A stretch of DNA of 33,965 bases from Flavobacterium macrobrachii (GTDB lineage: Bacteria > Bacteroidota > Bacteroidia > Flavobacteriales > Flavobacteriaceae): contig NZ_JACTAC010000034.1 of the NCBI RefSeq assembly GCF_014486675.1, positions 1-33,965 of the forward strand. The letters are read 5' to 3'. A model generated the notes under the pieces. The model saw only the letters and a list, made by a program, of their open reading frames with translations. It searched no databases and was not told the origin of the DNA. The translations under genes were made by a program, and so were the position numbers. Each line of letters begins with the position of its first letter. Position 1 is the first letter of the stretch. Shown in pieces: positions 1 to 8,085 of this stretch.

Positions 1-10
1 AGTAGCGCAG

Positions 11-684
11 GCAAGTGTATCTTGTTTTATTTGCTACTGTAGAGGTTGTGATTGTTTTTATGATAGCTTGATGCTACCGTAAAAGTGAATTGTAATTCGG
101 AATAAGAGATTGGTTCTTTTGAAATGATATAGCATTAAGCTATCGTGAAAACAATGATTGTGGATGTTCTGGCAAATGAAACAAGATACTCTTGCTGGCA
201 TTTTTGGTTTTGTGGGTAAAGAAAATGACTTTAACCAAAGGCAAAATAGTATAACTAAGTCATTTTCTTTACTCACAAAAGCAACGAAAACACTACCTAT
301 TTAATCGCAAAGTTGATAAAGACAGTTATAGAGAACGTTCATAAAAGCAATGGTGACCGAAAATATCCTATGAAATAGCAAATGTTCTCTAAGACAGTGG
401 AGAAGGACGGTATTTTTTGTAGCACACCTTAGTTGAATATATCAAACCAATGTTCTAGCTACAAAAAATGTTGTCCTGGAGCCACTGGCAAGCGCGTTGG
501 CTGTGCGGCTGTTTTACATAGTTGATATTATAGCTTCATTGCAAAAACCAAAAAAACAATAACAACGCTTTGTGATGAACTATAATACTCAATTATGTAA
601 CACAGCTTGGGAAAAAAAATTACTGGCGCAAGTCACGAAGTGTACGTGTTTTTTCTAAAAACTGTGCCAGTAATTTTTTTTGGA
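11..684. repeat. Run of six long imperfect inverted repeats
   Basis: Six imperfect palindromes follow each other with almost no spacing. Arms: A 11-34 with 172-195 (22 of 24 pairs match), continued inside by 61-77 with 129-145; B 209-231 with 257-279 (22 of 23); C 324-342 with 378-394 (weaker); D 395-423 with 458-488; E 508-539 with 574-606 (two 1-base gaps); F 609-630 with 663-684. Loops of B to F are about 25-35 bases. The word gcgttggct follows D (494-502) and F (685-693). No convincing ORF lies here. It could be a structured RNA, a set of DNA hairpins used in recombination or transfer, or decayed palindromic elements. The repeats are seen directly; their role is unknown. Confidence 0.8.
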
Positions 685-904
685 GCGTTGGCTAAGGAGT
701 GGCAACTGAAAACCTAAAACGTCAATTTACCACTAAACGAAAAAGTACGTTCTCGTTATTTATAAATGAAATTAGTGAAATGAAGCAAACAAAGAATTGA
801 TGCTAGGAATACTTGGACTAGGAGCAATTTTTGTGCAGCTGAATGAGATAATGGTAAAAAATGATTGCTGATTTATAAAACATTTTCTCTAAGTAATACT
901 TATT
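685..904. other. Non-coding stretch, nothing recognised
   Basis: This is the interval between the inverted-repeat run and the stop codon of the methyltransferase gene. I see no gene. A 23-codon ORF begins at an ATG near 802 on the plus strand, but it has no recognisable upstream signals and I do not call it. No clear terminator with a T-run is visible after the methyltransferase stop. Confidence 0.5.
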
Positions 905-1519
905 TTATATTTTTTTAAAACCACAAAACTGAAAATTTTGTATTGTATCAAATGGTGTAGTATGATTTTCTGTAAAACATTTTACAGCTTCAAAATTTTC
1001 ACTTAAAGTATGTTTCATAGTATTTTCAGAATATTGTTTTATTTCTAAACCACTGCATTTGAGTGGACCTTTTTCTGAAAAAGTTCCCAATAGAAAATTT
1101 CCATTTTCAGTTATAGAATTATTAACTAAAGTAACATATTTATCAATATTTTCTTGTTCTGTCAAAAAATGAAAAACAGCTCTATCGTGCCAAAAATCAA
1201 ATTTAATATCTGTACTGAATTGCGTAATGTCGGAAACAATCCAATGCACTTTATTTGCTTTTTCTCCTAATCGTTTTTTTGCTCTTTCTAAAGCAAATTC
1301 AGAGATATCTAAAACCCAAATATTTTTATATCCATTTTCTAATAAAGCATCCACTAAATTGCTGTCGCCACCACCAACATCAATTATATTGGCGTCTATA
1401 GATAGGTTCAGATTTTCTAAATAATCTATTGATGTTTTTGGATATTTTTGTGTCCAACTTACTTCGCTAGGATTTTTAGTTGCAAAAACATTTTCCCAAT
1501 GTGATTTATTATTTCCCAT
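905..1519 (-). CDS. Class I SAM-dependent methyltransferase
   Basis: A 204-residue soluble protein with the Rossmann methyltransferase fold. Motif I, IIDVGGGDS, is at residues 45-53, and the acidic residue after strand 2 lies in VLDIS. The opening HWENVF and the later CSGLEIKQYS are typical of small cytosolic methyltransferases often annotated near thiopurine or tellurite methyltransferases. The substrate cannot be read from sequence. There is no signal peptide or membrane segment. It is the last gene of the minus-strand island, 48 bases after the multicopper oxidase start on the other side of a candidate promoter, so it may be transcribed on its own. The ATG at 1517-1519 is the natural start. 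The family is clear; a link to metal resistance is inferred only from position. Confidence 0.85.
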   Translation of the reverse strand: MGNNKSHWENVFATKNPSEVSWTQKYPKTSIDYLENLNLSIDANIIDVGGGDSNLVDALLENGYKNIWVLDISEFALERAKKRLGEKANKVHWIVSDITQFSTDIKFDFWHDRAVFHFLTEQENIDKYVTLVNNSITENGNFLLGTFSEKGPLKCSGLEIKQYSENTMKHTLSENFEAVKCFTENHTTPFDTIQNFQFCGFKKI

Positions 1520-1534
1520 TATTACTATTTTTCA

Positions 1535-1542
1535 CAAAGATA
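1535..1542 (-). promoter_or_regulatory. Candidate -7 promoter box for the methyltransferase gene
   Basis: On the minus strand this reads TATCTTTG, an exact match to the Bacteroidetes -7 box TANNTTTG, 15 bases before the ATG. I see no clear -33 TTTG at the usual distance, so the call rests on one box. Confidence 0.35.
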
Positions 1543-1567
1543 ATGATTAATGAAAGTTTTTCTATTT

Positions 1568-3838
1568 TTAGTAATTCAAATTCAATCCAAATCCAAATCC
1601 CATATCACTATCGTAATGCGTTCTTAGACTTACATTTCTTTTTAAAATATAACGAGCATCGAGCATGAATTCTGTATCTGTATTAACCATAAAACCCATT
1701 CTTAATCGTTTAGAAATTGGAATGTCTTCACGCATTAATTGTAATCTTACGTTTCCATCTTGAAAAACTTCGGCTTGTGCAATTACTAACATTGGTAGTG
1801 TGTAATTAACTCCTGCACTTAAAACGGCTCTTTTATCTTTGGTGTTTTCTTGTCCAAAAATATTTTTTTCGATTTCTCCGTTCATTTTTCTGTAACGCCA
1901 ATCGAAACCAATGAAAGGCATTAACCACTGCATTTTTCCTATGTATCTTCCTAAGTGGAATTCTGCTTCATAGCCGTGCATATCATTATACCCTAATCGC
2001 CATTCTGCTCCTAAACTCCAACGTGTATTTTGGATCATCGCCATTCCATCATTTCCATTGGTAGCAAAATCATTTTCAGCCATAATGTGAAAAGCTCTAT
2101 CATCGGCAAATAATTTTCTTTGTGCTAATTTGGGATTTGGAATAAGTGGATTTGGAGCTTGGTTTTCGTAGGTAAAAACTCTTCCCATACCTGCCATCAT
2201 GTGGTATAAAATATGACAATGAAAAAACCAATCGCCTTCAACATTTGCATTGAATTCAATAATATTTGTTTCCATTGGCATTAGATCCATTACATTTTTT
2301 AAAGGCGCAAACTCTTCTTGACCATTAATAATTCTGAAATCATGACCATGCAAGTGCATTGGATGACGCATCATGGAACCGTTGTAAAGCGTAATTCTAA
2401 TATTTTCTCCTTTTTTTATAAGTATTTTATCGGTTTCAGAAACTACTTTATTGTCTAAACTCCAAACGTATCGGTTCATATTTCCTGTAAGCTCAAAACG
2501 AAGTTCTTTTACTGGTGCATCTTTGGGTAATGTCGTTTTATCAGTTGCTTTTAGCATTGCATAGTTGAGTGTTGTAATACTAGATAGCTTATTGGCATTG
2601 TATTGATTTTGATTATGGTTGGAATGGTCATTTTTCATTTCCATACTACTCTCATTTTCTTTGTTTTTTGCATTTGTAGCACCAGTTATTTCTGGATACA
2701 TTACTACATTCATATCCATTTGGTTTAAGGACATACTCATTCCCATATCGTCCAAGTCGCCGTTCATTTTCATCATGCCATTCATCATTTTCATACCTTC
2801 AAAATATTTTAATTTAGGTAAAGGAGCAATTAATTGTTTGATGCCATTGCCAATGTATAATGAAGTTGATTTAGTTCTATCTTCTGGAGTTGCTAAAAAT
2901 TCGTAGGAAGTATTATCGGCTGGAATTGTAACTATAACATCATAGGTTTCTGATACCGCAATTAATAATCGATCTACTTCAACTGGTTCAACATCGTTAC
3001 CATCACTGGCAACTACAGTAATCTTTCCTCCAGCATAAGTTAGCCAAAAATAAGATGAAGCACCGCCATTAGCTATTCGCAATCGAACTTTATCACCGCC
3101 TTTGAATTGTGATAATTGATTTTCATTTTTACCATTAATAAGAAACTTTTCATAATACACATCGCTCACATCCATTGCGTTCATGCGCTTCCACTCGTTG
3201 GCAATTTTTGTTTTGAAATGACCTTGCTTTATAGCTTCTGCATAACTTTGGGTAGTACCTTTTTTGATGGCGAACCAATCGGTTGCATTGTGTAACATTC
3301 TATGAACGTTTTCTGGTTTTAAATCAGTCCATTCACTTAAAATAACTGGAACAGTTGGTAAATCATCAATTCCTTTTCGGAATGTTTTATCATTTTGTTT
3401 TTTATTCATGATGAACATTCCATACATTCCGATTTGTTCTTGTAAGCCAGAATGACTATGATACCAATGTGTTCCGTTTTGTATGATTGGAAAAGTGTAT
3501 TTATGAGTAGTACCAGGTTTGATTGGCATTTGTGTTAAATTAGGTACACCATCTTCTTTATTAGGCAAAAATAGTCCGTGCCAATGTAAAGAAGTGTCCT
3601 CATTTAATTCGTTGTGTACATAAACTTCAGCAATGTCTCCTTCAGTAAATGTCAACGTAGGCATAGGAATTTGACCATTAACAGCAATGGCTCTTTTTTC
3701 TTTTCCGGAATAATTTACAATAGTATCTCGAACGTATAAATCGTAGCGAACGATGTTTTGAGAAAATAGCGTTTGTGTAGCCAAAAGCAGTACTACTATC
3801 GGCAATATCTTTTTTGAAAGAATGTTTTGTATATCCAT
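1568..3838 (-). CDS. Multicopper oxidase (CopA/PcoA type) with C-terminal barrel-like extension
   Basis: A 756-residue exported cupredoxin oxidase, expected to oxidise Cu(I) or bind copper outside the cytoplasm. A signal peptide covers about residues 1-26, ending at TLFSQ. All four copper motifs are present: HWHG (85-88), HWYHSH (124-129), HPMHLHGHDF (about 490-500) and HCHILYHMMAGM (about 540), the last giving the HCHx3Hx4M type 1 site. Methionine-rich stretches such as MKMMNGMMKMNG and a His/Asn-rich segment lie before the third motif, as in copper-tolerance oxidases. After about residue 565 comes an extra 190 residues of alternating aromatic and polar strands, ending GFGFGLNLNY, which looks like an outer-membrane barrel and may correspond to CopB. 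The oxidase assignment is firm; the identity of the extension is inferred. Confidence 0.93.
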   Translation of the reverse strand: MDIQNILSKKILPIVVLLLATQTLFSQNIVRYDLYVRDTIVNYSGKEKRAIAVNGQIPMPTLTFTEGDIAEVYVHNELNEDTSLHWHGLFLPNKEDGVPNLTQMPIKPGTTHKYTFPIIQNGTHWYHSHSGLQEQIGMYGMFIMNKKQNDKTFRKGIDDLPTVPVILSEWTDLKPENVHRMLHNATDWFAIKKGTTQSYAEAIKQGHFKTKIANEWKRMNAMDVSDVYYEKFLINGKNENQLSQFKGGDKVRLRIANGGASSYFWLTYAGGKITVVASDGNDVEPVEVDRLLIAVSETYDVIVTIPADNTSYEFLATPEDRTKSTSLYIGNGIKQLIAPLPKLKYFEGMKMMNGMMKMNGDLDDMGMSMSLNQMDMNVVMYPEITGATNAKNKENESSMEMKNDHSNHNQNQYNANKLSSITTLNYAMLKATDKTTLPKDAPVKELRFELTGNMNRYVWSLDNKVVSETDKILIKKGENIRITLYNGSMMRHPMHLHGHDFRIINGQEEFAPLKNVMDLMPMETNIIEFNANVEGDWFFHCHILYHMMAGMGRVFTYENQAPNPLIPNPKLAQRKLFADDRAFHIMAENDFATNGNDGMAMIQNTRWSLGAEWRLGYNDMHGYEAEFHLGRYIGKMQWLMPFIGFDWRYRKMNGEIEKNIFGQENTKDKRAVLSAGVNYTLPMLVIAQAEVFQDGNVRLQLMREDIPISKRLRMGFMVNTDTEFMLDARYILKRNVSLRTHYDSDMGFGFGLNLNY

Positions 3839-3874
3839 TTTAAAGGTGTTTTTTTTAATTTTGATTTTAAAATA

Positions 3875-4747
3875 TTATTTTTTTAACAGCAATTCCCAAT
3901 CAATAATTTTATTATTCAATATTTCAATGTTTTTTTTCATTTTCTCTTTATCGGCTAATGTAATTGCTCTTTTTGCTGCTGCGATTGCAGTGGTATAATC
4001 CTTTAATTCGGATGCTATTTTTTGCGTTAGATTTGGATAATAGAAATTTTCAGGTTTTAATTTTTCTGCTTCTAAAAGCCATTCAATCGCTCGTTTAAAA
4101 TCTCTATTGGTACTGTAATAATAATTAGCAGCCTGAAATAATAAAGTAGCATCCTGAGTTTTTCCTTTAATAATATGTTGGTCTATCAATGCTACTATTG
4201 TATCGTCTTCTTTACTTTTAATTGGTATTTTGACCATAGTGTTTTCCCAAAATATTTTTAGAAATGCTTCTCCTTTGCTATTGATGTCATTTAATTCAAT
4301 TGTAAATGTTTCATAGAAGTTAGAGCTTTTTTCGACAGGAACTTTGAAACGCATCACATCCTTTTTTTCATCATAGCCGGTTTCGCCATGTAAAGTAGTA
4401 TCTGTGTTGATAATTATAGTCCACTCATTGATTGAAGGAATTGTGAATATTGAGTAACTACCTGTTTTTAATACATTGTTGCCAAATGAAATATCTTCGG
4501 AAGTAGTTATTACAGTACAATCACTTGCCCCTGTTCGCCAAAGTTTATCAAATGGTACTAACTCCCCAAATATTTTTCGTCCTCTGACTAAAGGTCTGCT
4601 ATATGAAATTTTTATTTTTGCGCTACCCACTTCTTGCTCATACGATGCTGCAGGGCTAGCTGCAGTTACTCTAATTTGAACTTTGTCTTGTGCTGACAGT
4701 ATTACAGATTGCAAAAGCATAAAGCTTAATAGGATGTTTTTTTTCAT
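3875..4747 (-). CDS. DUF2911 protein with TPR-like C-terminus
   Basis: A 290-residue exported protein. A signal peptide covers about residues 1-19 (ending ILSAQ). The central part matches the DUF2911 family: SPAAS, KISYSRPLVRGRKIFG, LVPFDKLWRTGAS and GSYSIFTIP. DUF2911 proteins are common in Bacteroidetes and their function is not established. The last 90 or so residues are helical, with spacing like tetratricopeptide repeats (QAANYYYSTNRDFKRAIEWL and similar), suggesting protein binding. It sits between the MerC-like gene and the multicopper oxidase, 36 bases from the latter, and is probably co-transcribed with it. A periplasmic role in copper handling is inference from context. Confidence 0.82.
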   Translation of the reverse strand: MKKNILLSFMLLQSVILSAQDKVQIRVTAASPAASYEQEVGSAKIKISYSRPLVRGRKIFGELVPFDKLWRTGASDCTVITTSEDISFGNNVLKTGSYSIFTIPSINEWTIIINTDTTLHGETGYDEKKDVMRFKVPVEKSSNFYETFTIELNDINSKGEAFLKIFWENTMVKIPIKSKEDDTIVALIDQHIIKGKTQDATLLFQAANYYYSTNRDFKRAIEWLLEAEKLKPENFYYPNLTQKIASELKDYTTAIAAAKRAITLADKEKMKKNIEILNNKIIDWELLLKK

Positions 4748-4779
4748 TTATTTTAATTTTTAAATATGTTGGAATATTA

Positions 4780-4862
4780 ATCTAATTCTTTAAGCTTAGC
4801 TTTCATTTTGTTAGCTTCCGCATGCTGCCCTGTACTATTTTTAGCAGCACTTTTCACCTGAT
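4780..4862 (-). pseudogene. Possible remnant of a lost gene's C-terminus
   Basis: Overlapping the end of the MerC-like gene in another frame and running on to a TAA at 4780, the minus strand reads NQVKSAAKNSTGQ followed by a lysine-rich helix ending MKAKLKELD. It has the look of a real protein tail, but there is no ATG in frame upstream before a stop. It may be what is left of a gene removed by recombination, or chance. Confidence 0.2.
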
Positions 4863-5449
4863 TGAATAGGTGGACATTTTACAGTGCCATAGCTGCAATA
4901 AACACAACAATCACCTTGTTTAGGTTTCACTATTTTTTTACAGTTTTCGCATTCATAGAAGAATTGACAAGCATCAGTAGGCATCATTTCTTCTTTTTTG
5001 TGACCGCAATGTGGACATGTTATTTTTGATTTCAGTTCTACTGATTTACCGTTGTACATCGTGCAAGTATTACAGCCATAGTGAAGTTTGTTTCTATGAT
5101 AATTGACTATTGTAGCGATAAGAAGCCCGAACATACCAGTATATAAAAAATAGGACTGATAATCATTATTACAAAAGTAATAGCTGTAAAAAATGATTAT
5201 TGTACTTGGAATAGCTATCAACAAATGATATAGGCATCTATGCAGGCGATAGGAAAGAAAAAAGCCAACTAAAGATAATAGGACCATCCCTTGAAAAATC
5301 CACATTGTCCAACCTCCAAAAAGTTCAAAACTACCTAAACCTAAAGCAGATGCTACAAATGCAAAAAGAGGGAAACAGCAAGGCGAAAGCAATGCTGTAA
5401 AGAACATCCCGATTGTTCCTAATTTATCTATGTTATTTTTTAGTTTCAT
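4841..5449 (-). CDS. MerC-like membrane protein fused to a zinc-ribbon/GDCCVxC domain
   Basis: A 202-residue protein in two parts. Residues 1 to about 115 have four hydrophobic segments and the MerC pattern, with the vicinal cysteines in LLSPCCFPLF (C24, C25) followed by ALGLGSF. MerC proteins carry Hg(II) across the inner membrane. The C-terminal part has CNTC, CPHCGHKK, CENCKK and then GDCCVYCSYG with CPP, the signature of the GDCCVxC (seleno)protein family, and ends EKCC. More than fifteen cysteines in one small protein point to soft-metal binding or thiol redox work. No MerA or MerR is seen in this window, so mercury reduction is not supported here; copper is an equally plausible ligand. 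It starts 18 bases after copA. Confidence 0.8.
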   Translation of the reverse strand: MKLKNNIDKLGTIGMFFTALLSPCCFPLFAFVASALGLGSFELFGGWTMWIFQGMVLLSLVGFFLSYRLHRCLYHLLIAIPSTIIIFYSYYFCNNDYQSYFLYTGMFGLLIATIVNYHRNKLHYGCNTCTMYNGKSVELKSKITCPHCGHKKEEMMPTDACQFFYECENCKKIVKPKQGDCCVYCSYGTVKCPPIQSGEKCC

Positions 5450-5467
5450 TCGTGTTATCGTTAATTA

Positions 5468-8005
5468 TTATAGTTTTAAACCTCTTAGTCTCAAGGCATT
5501 GATAATAACAGATACGGAGCTGAAAGACATTGCCAAAGCTGCAATCATAGGAGATAGTAAAATTCCGAAAACCGGATATAACACACCAGCTGCAATTGGG
5601 ACACCAAGTACATTATAGAAAAAGGCAAAAAATAGATTTTGTTTAATATTTCTCATAACAGCATGGCTTAAATTCTTGGCTTTTACGATACCCTGTAAAT
5701 CGCCTTTGACCAGAGTTATTTTGGCACTTTCAATAGCGACATCTGTTCCTGTTCCCATTGCTATTCCAATGTTGGCTTGTGCCAATGCCGGCGCATCATT
5801 TATACCATCGCCAGCCATGGCTACAATTTTGCCTTCTGCCTGCAATTTTTTAATTTCTTTGAGTTTGTCTTCGGGTAAGCATCCAGCTTTATAGGTTTTT
5901 AATCCCAATTCATCAGCAACTGCTTTAGCTGTATTGACATTGTCACCAGTCATCATGATTACTTCGACACCCTGGCTCATTAATTCTTTTATGGCTTCTT
6001 TGCTAGAAGTTTTAATAGCATCTGTTATAGATACAAAACCAACAGCTATGTTATCAACGGCAATGTAAGAGACTGTTTTTCCTAATTTTTGTTCAATAAT
6101 GATTTTGTTCTCTAAATCGTCAGAAACTGTTGCTTTAACTTGTTCCATTAGTTTTTTATTACCTAATGCTACTTTTTTACCAGCAACTGTTCCTGTAACT
6201 CCTTTTCCGGCAACGGCTTCAAAATCTTTTACTTCGATTAAAGAAATGGATTTTGTTTTGGCATAAATTACCACAGCTTGTGCCAATGGATGTTCACTAT
6301 ATTGGTTTAAGGAAGCAATGCTTTGCAATAAGTCACTATCGTTGTTATTGGATGCATAAATTTTTTCGACAGATGGTTTTCCTTCGGTGATGGTTCCTGT
6401 TTTATCGGTAATTAAAACATTAACCTTATTCATGTTCTCTAAAGCCTCAGCATTCTTTATCAAAACGCCTGATTGTGCTCCTTTGCCAACACCAACCATT
6501 ACTGACATGGGAGTTGCCAGACCCAGAGCACAAGGACAGGCTATAATTAATACAGCAATAGCATTTATAAAGCCATACACCAATGCTGGTTCGGGACCAA
6601 ATTTTGCCCAAACAAAAAAGGTTATTGCCGATATAATGACCACAATTGGCACAAAGTACTTGGAGATACTATCTGCTAATTTCTGAATTGGAGCTCGTGA
6701 ACGACTGGCATCATTTACCATTTGCACGATTTGAGATAGCAAGGTTTCGGAACCTACTTTTTCGGCTATCATCACAAATGATTTGTTTCCGTTTATTGTT
6801 CCGGAAATTACGTTATCGCCTTTCTTTTTATCAACCGGTATTGGCTCACCAGTAATCATGGCTTCATCTATACTGCTTTCCCCATCGGTTATTTTACCGT
6901 CAACAGGAATTTTATCTCCGGGTTTTACTCTCAATAAATCGCCTTTTTTGATGTCGTGGATTGATATTACTTTATCACCGCCATCAATAACCAAAGTAGC
7001 TTCAGTTGGCGCAAGTTTTAATAATTCTTTGATAGCTCCGCTGGTTTGGCTGTGTGCCCTTGCTTCGAGTAATTGTCCTAACAAAACTAAAGTCAGAATA
7101 ACTGTTGTTGCTTCAAAGTATAATAATACAGTTCCGTGTTCTGTTTTGAATTCACTTGGAAAAATATCCGGAAAAAACATTCCGACTAAACTAAATAAAA
7201 ATGCCACTCCCGTTCCAATTCCGATGAGTGTGAACATATTCAGATTCCAAGTAATAATTGATTTCCAGGCGCGGACAAAAAATACCCAACAGGCATAAAA
7301 AACAACAGGAAGAGATAAAATAAGCTGTACCCAGTTCCATTTGTCCGCATCCATTAGTTGCAATAAAGGATTATTGTGTGCCATTTCAATCATGGCAATG
7401 GCGAAAATGGGAACTGTAAACACAACTGCTATTTTCATTTTCTTAACCAAATCTTTATAAGTCCTTTGGTCTTCGCTTTCGCTTGGTTCCATTGGTACTA
7501 AATCCATACCGCATATAGGACAGGAACCCGGAGTTTCACTAATTACTTCGGGATGCATTGGACAAGTATATAGTGTCTTGTTTACGGTTAGTTCAGGTGC
7601 TTTGACTAGATCCATTCCACACACAGGACAATCGCCCGCTTTGTCATAGACTTTTTCGCCTTCGCAATGCATTGGGCAATAATATTTACCAGCGGCGTTG
7701 GTTGGTATAACAGCCTCTTTTTTATAATTATGCTCATGAGTAGAACAACATGACTTTGCAGCGGATTCATTAGTTGTAGTATCTTCTGTAGTTTTATCAT
7801 TGCTCATTTCTATGGTGTATTTTCCAACAGTCGTCAGTGCTTCCTGCAACTTTGATGTTGGAATGTGTTTGTCCATAGTAATTATGGCCACTGGTGGGCT
7901 TAATGAAACTTTTGCTTCAATACCATCAATAGTATTCAATGCTTTCTCGACTTTAGAGCGACAACCATCGCAAGTCATTCCGGTAATGCTGTAAGTATGT
8001 ATCAT
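5468..8005 (-). CDS. copA: Cu(I)-exporting P1B-1 ATPase CopA
   Basis: An 845-residue inner-membrane pump that exports Cu(I) from the cytoplasm using ATP. N-terminal HMA domain with GMTCDGC (C12, C15), then a Cys/His linker and two copies of the short heavy-metal-binding motif (CPMHCEGE...CPVCGMDLV and CPMHPEV...CPICGMDLV) at about residues 105-170. Eight membrane segments follow. The CPC metal site (CPCALGLATP) is near residue 490, the phosphorylated aspartate in DKTGTITEG near 533, the HP motif is in SEHPLAQAV, and the hinge is GDGINDAP near 737. The late membrane motifs FYNVLGVP and MSFSSVSV are those of the copper/silver class. It is preceded by a repeat pair that may be the operator of the adjacent AraC-like regulator. 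Confidence 0.95.
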   Translation of the reverse strand: MIHTYSITGMTCDGCRSKVEKALNTIDGIEAKVSLSPPVAIITMDKHIPTSKLQEALTTVGKYTIEMSNDKTTEDTTTNESAAKSCCSTHEHNYKKEAVIPTNAAGKYYCPMHCEGEKVYDKAGDCPVCGMDLVKAPELTVNKTLYTCPMHPEVISETPGSCPICGMDLVPMEPSESEDQRTYKDLVKKMKIAVVFTVPIFAIAMIEMAHNNPLLQLMDADKWNWVQLILSLPVVFYACWVFFVRAWKSIITWNLNMFTLIGIGTGVAFLFSLVGMFFPDIFPSEFKTEHGTVLLYFEATTVILTLVLLGQLLEARAHSQTSGAIKELLKLAPTEATLVIDGGDKVISIHDIKKGDLLRVKPGDKIPVDGKITDGESSIDEAMITGEPIPVDKKKGDNVISGTINGNKSFVMIAEKVGSETLLSQIVQMVNDASRSRAPIQKLADSISKYFVPIVVIISAITFFVWAKFGPEPALVYGFINAIAVLIIACPCALGLATPMSVMVGVGKGAQSGVLIKNAEALENMNKVNVLITDKTGTITEGKPSVEKIYASNNNDSDLLQSIASLNQYSEHPLAQAVVIYAKTKSISLIEVKDFEAVAGKGVTGTVAGKKVALGNKKLMEQVKATVSDDLENKIIIEQKLGKTVSYIAVDNIAVGFVSITDAIKTSSKEAIKELMSQGVEVIMMTGDNVNTAKAVADELGLKTYKAGCLPEDKLKEIKKLQAEGKIVAMAGDGINDAPALAQANIGIAMGTGTDVAIESAKITLVKGDLQGIVKAKNLSHAVMRNIKQNLFFAFFYNVLGVPIAAGVLYPVFGILLSPMIAALAMSFSSVSVIINALRLRGLKL

Positions 8006-8046
8006 TTTTTATATTATTTTAATACAAATTTCTATCATAACTGCTT

Positions 8047-8085
8047 TTTGTATTTGCAAAATTTTGGGTTTGATTTGCAAGATTT
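8047..8085. promoter_or_regulatory. Direct repeat pair, candidate AraC-type operator of copA
   Basis: Two near-identical words lie between the regulator's HTH-coding end and copA: tttgtatttgcaaaattt (8047-8064) and tttgatttgcaagattt (8069-8085). Their shared core atttgcaa recurs at 8052-8059 and 8073-8080, exactly 21 bp apart, two helical turns. Direct repeats in phase are the usual binding site of AraC-family regulators. A 10-bp palindrome, caaaattttg, lies at 8057-8066. The second copy slightly overlaps the stop codon of the regulator. Binding is inferred. Confidence 0.4.

Noticed and set aside
58..276. 72-codon ORF on the minus strand in the palindrome region
   Set aside because: It lies wholly inside inverted repeats A and B, its translation mirrors the repeat arms, and it has no promoter or family match.
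494..693. attC-like sites of an integron
   Set aside because: The gcgttggct words resemble the right core but fail the GTTRRRY rule at one position, no matching RYYYAAC partner was found, and no cassettes or integrase are present. Kept only as a possibility within the inverted-repeat finding.
802..873. 23-codon plus-strand ORF starting MLGILGLGAIF
   Set aside because: It is too short, has no promoter or homologue that I recognise, and lies in AT-rich intergenic DNA.
4841..5449. Mercury resistance operon
   Set aside because: Only a MerC-like protein is present; no mercuric reductase, MerR, MerP or MerT is seen in the window.
6783..7298. 171-codon plus-strand ORF
   Set aside because: It is antisense to the conserved actuator and membrane region of copA; the copA frame is firmly supported by motifs.
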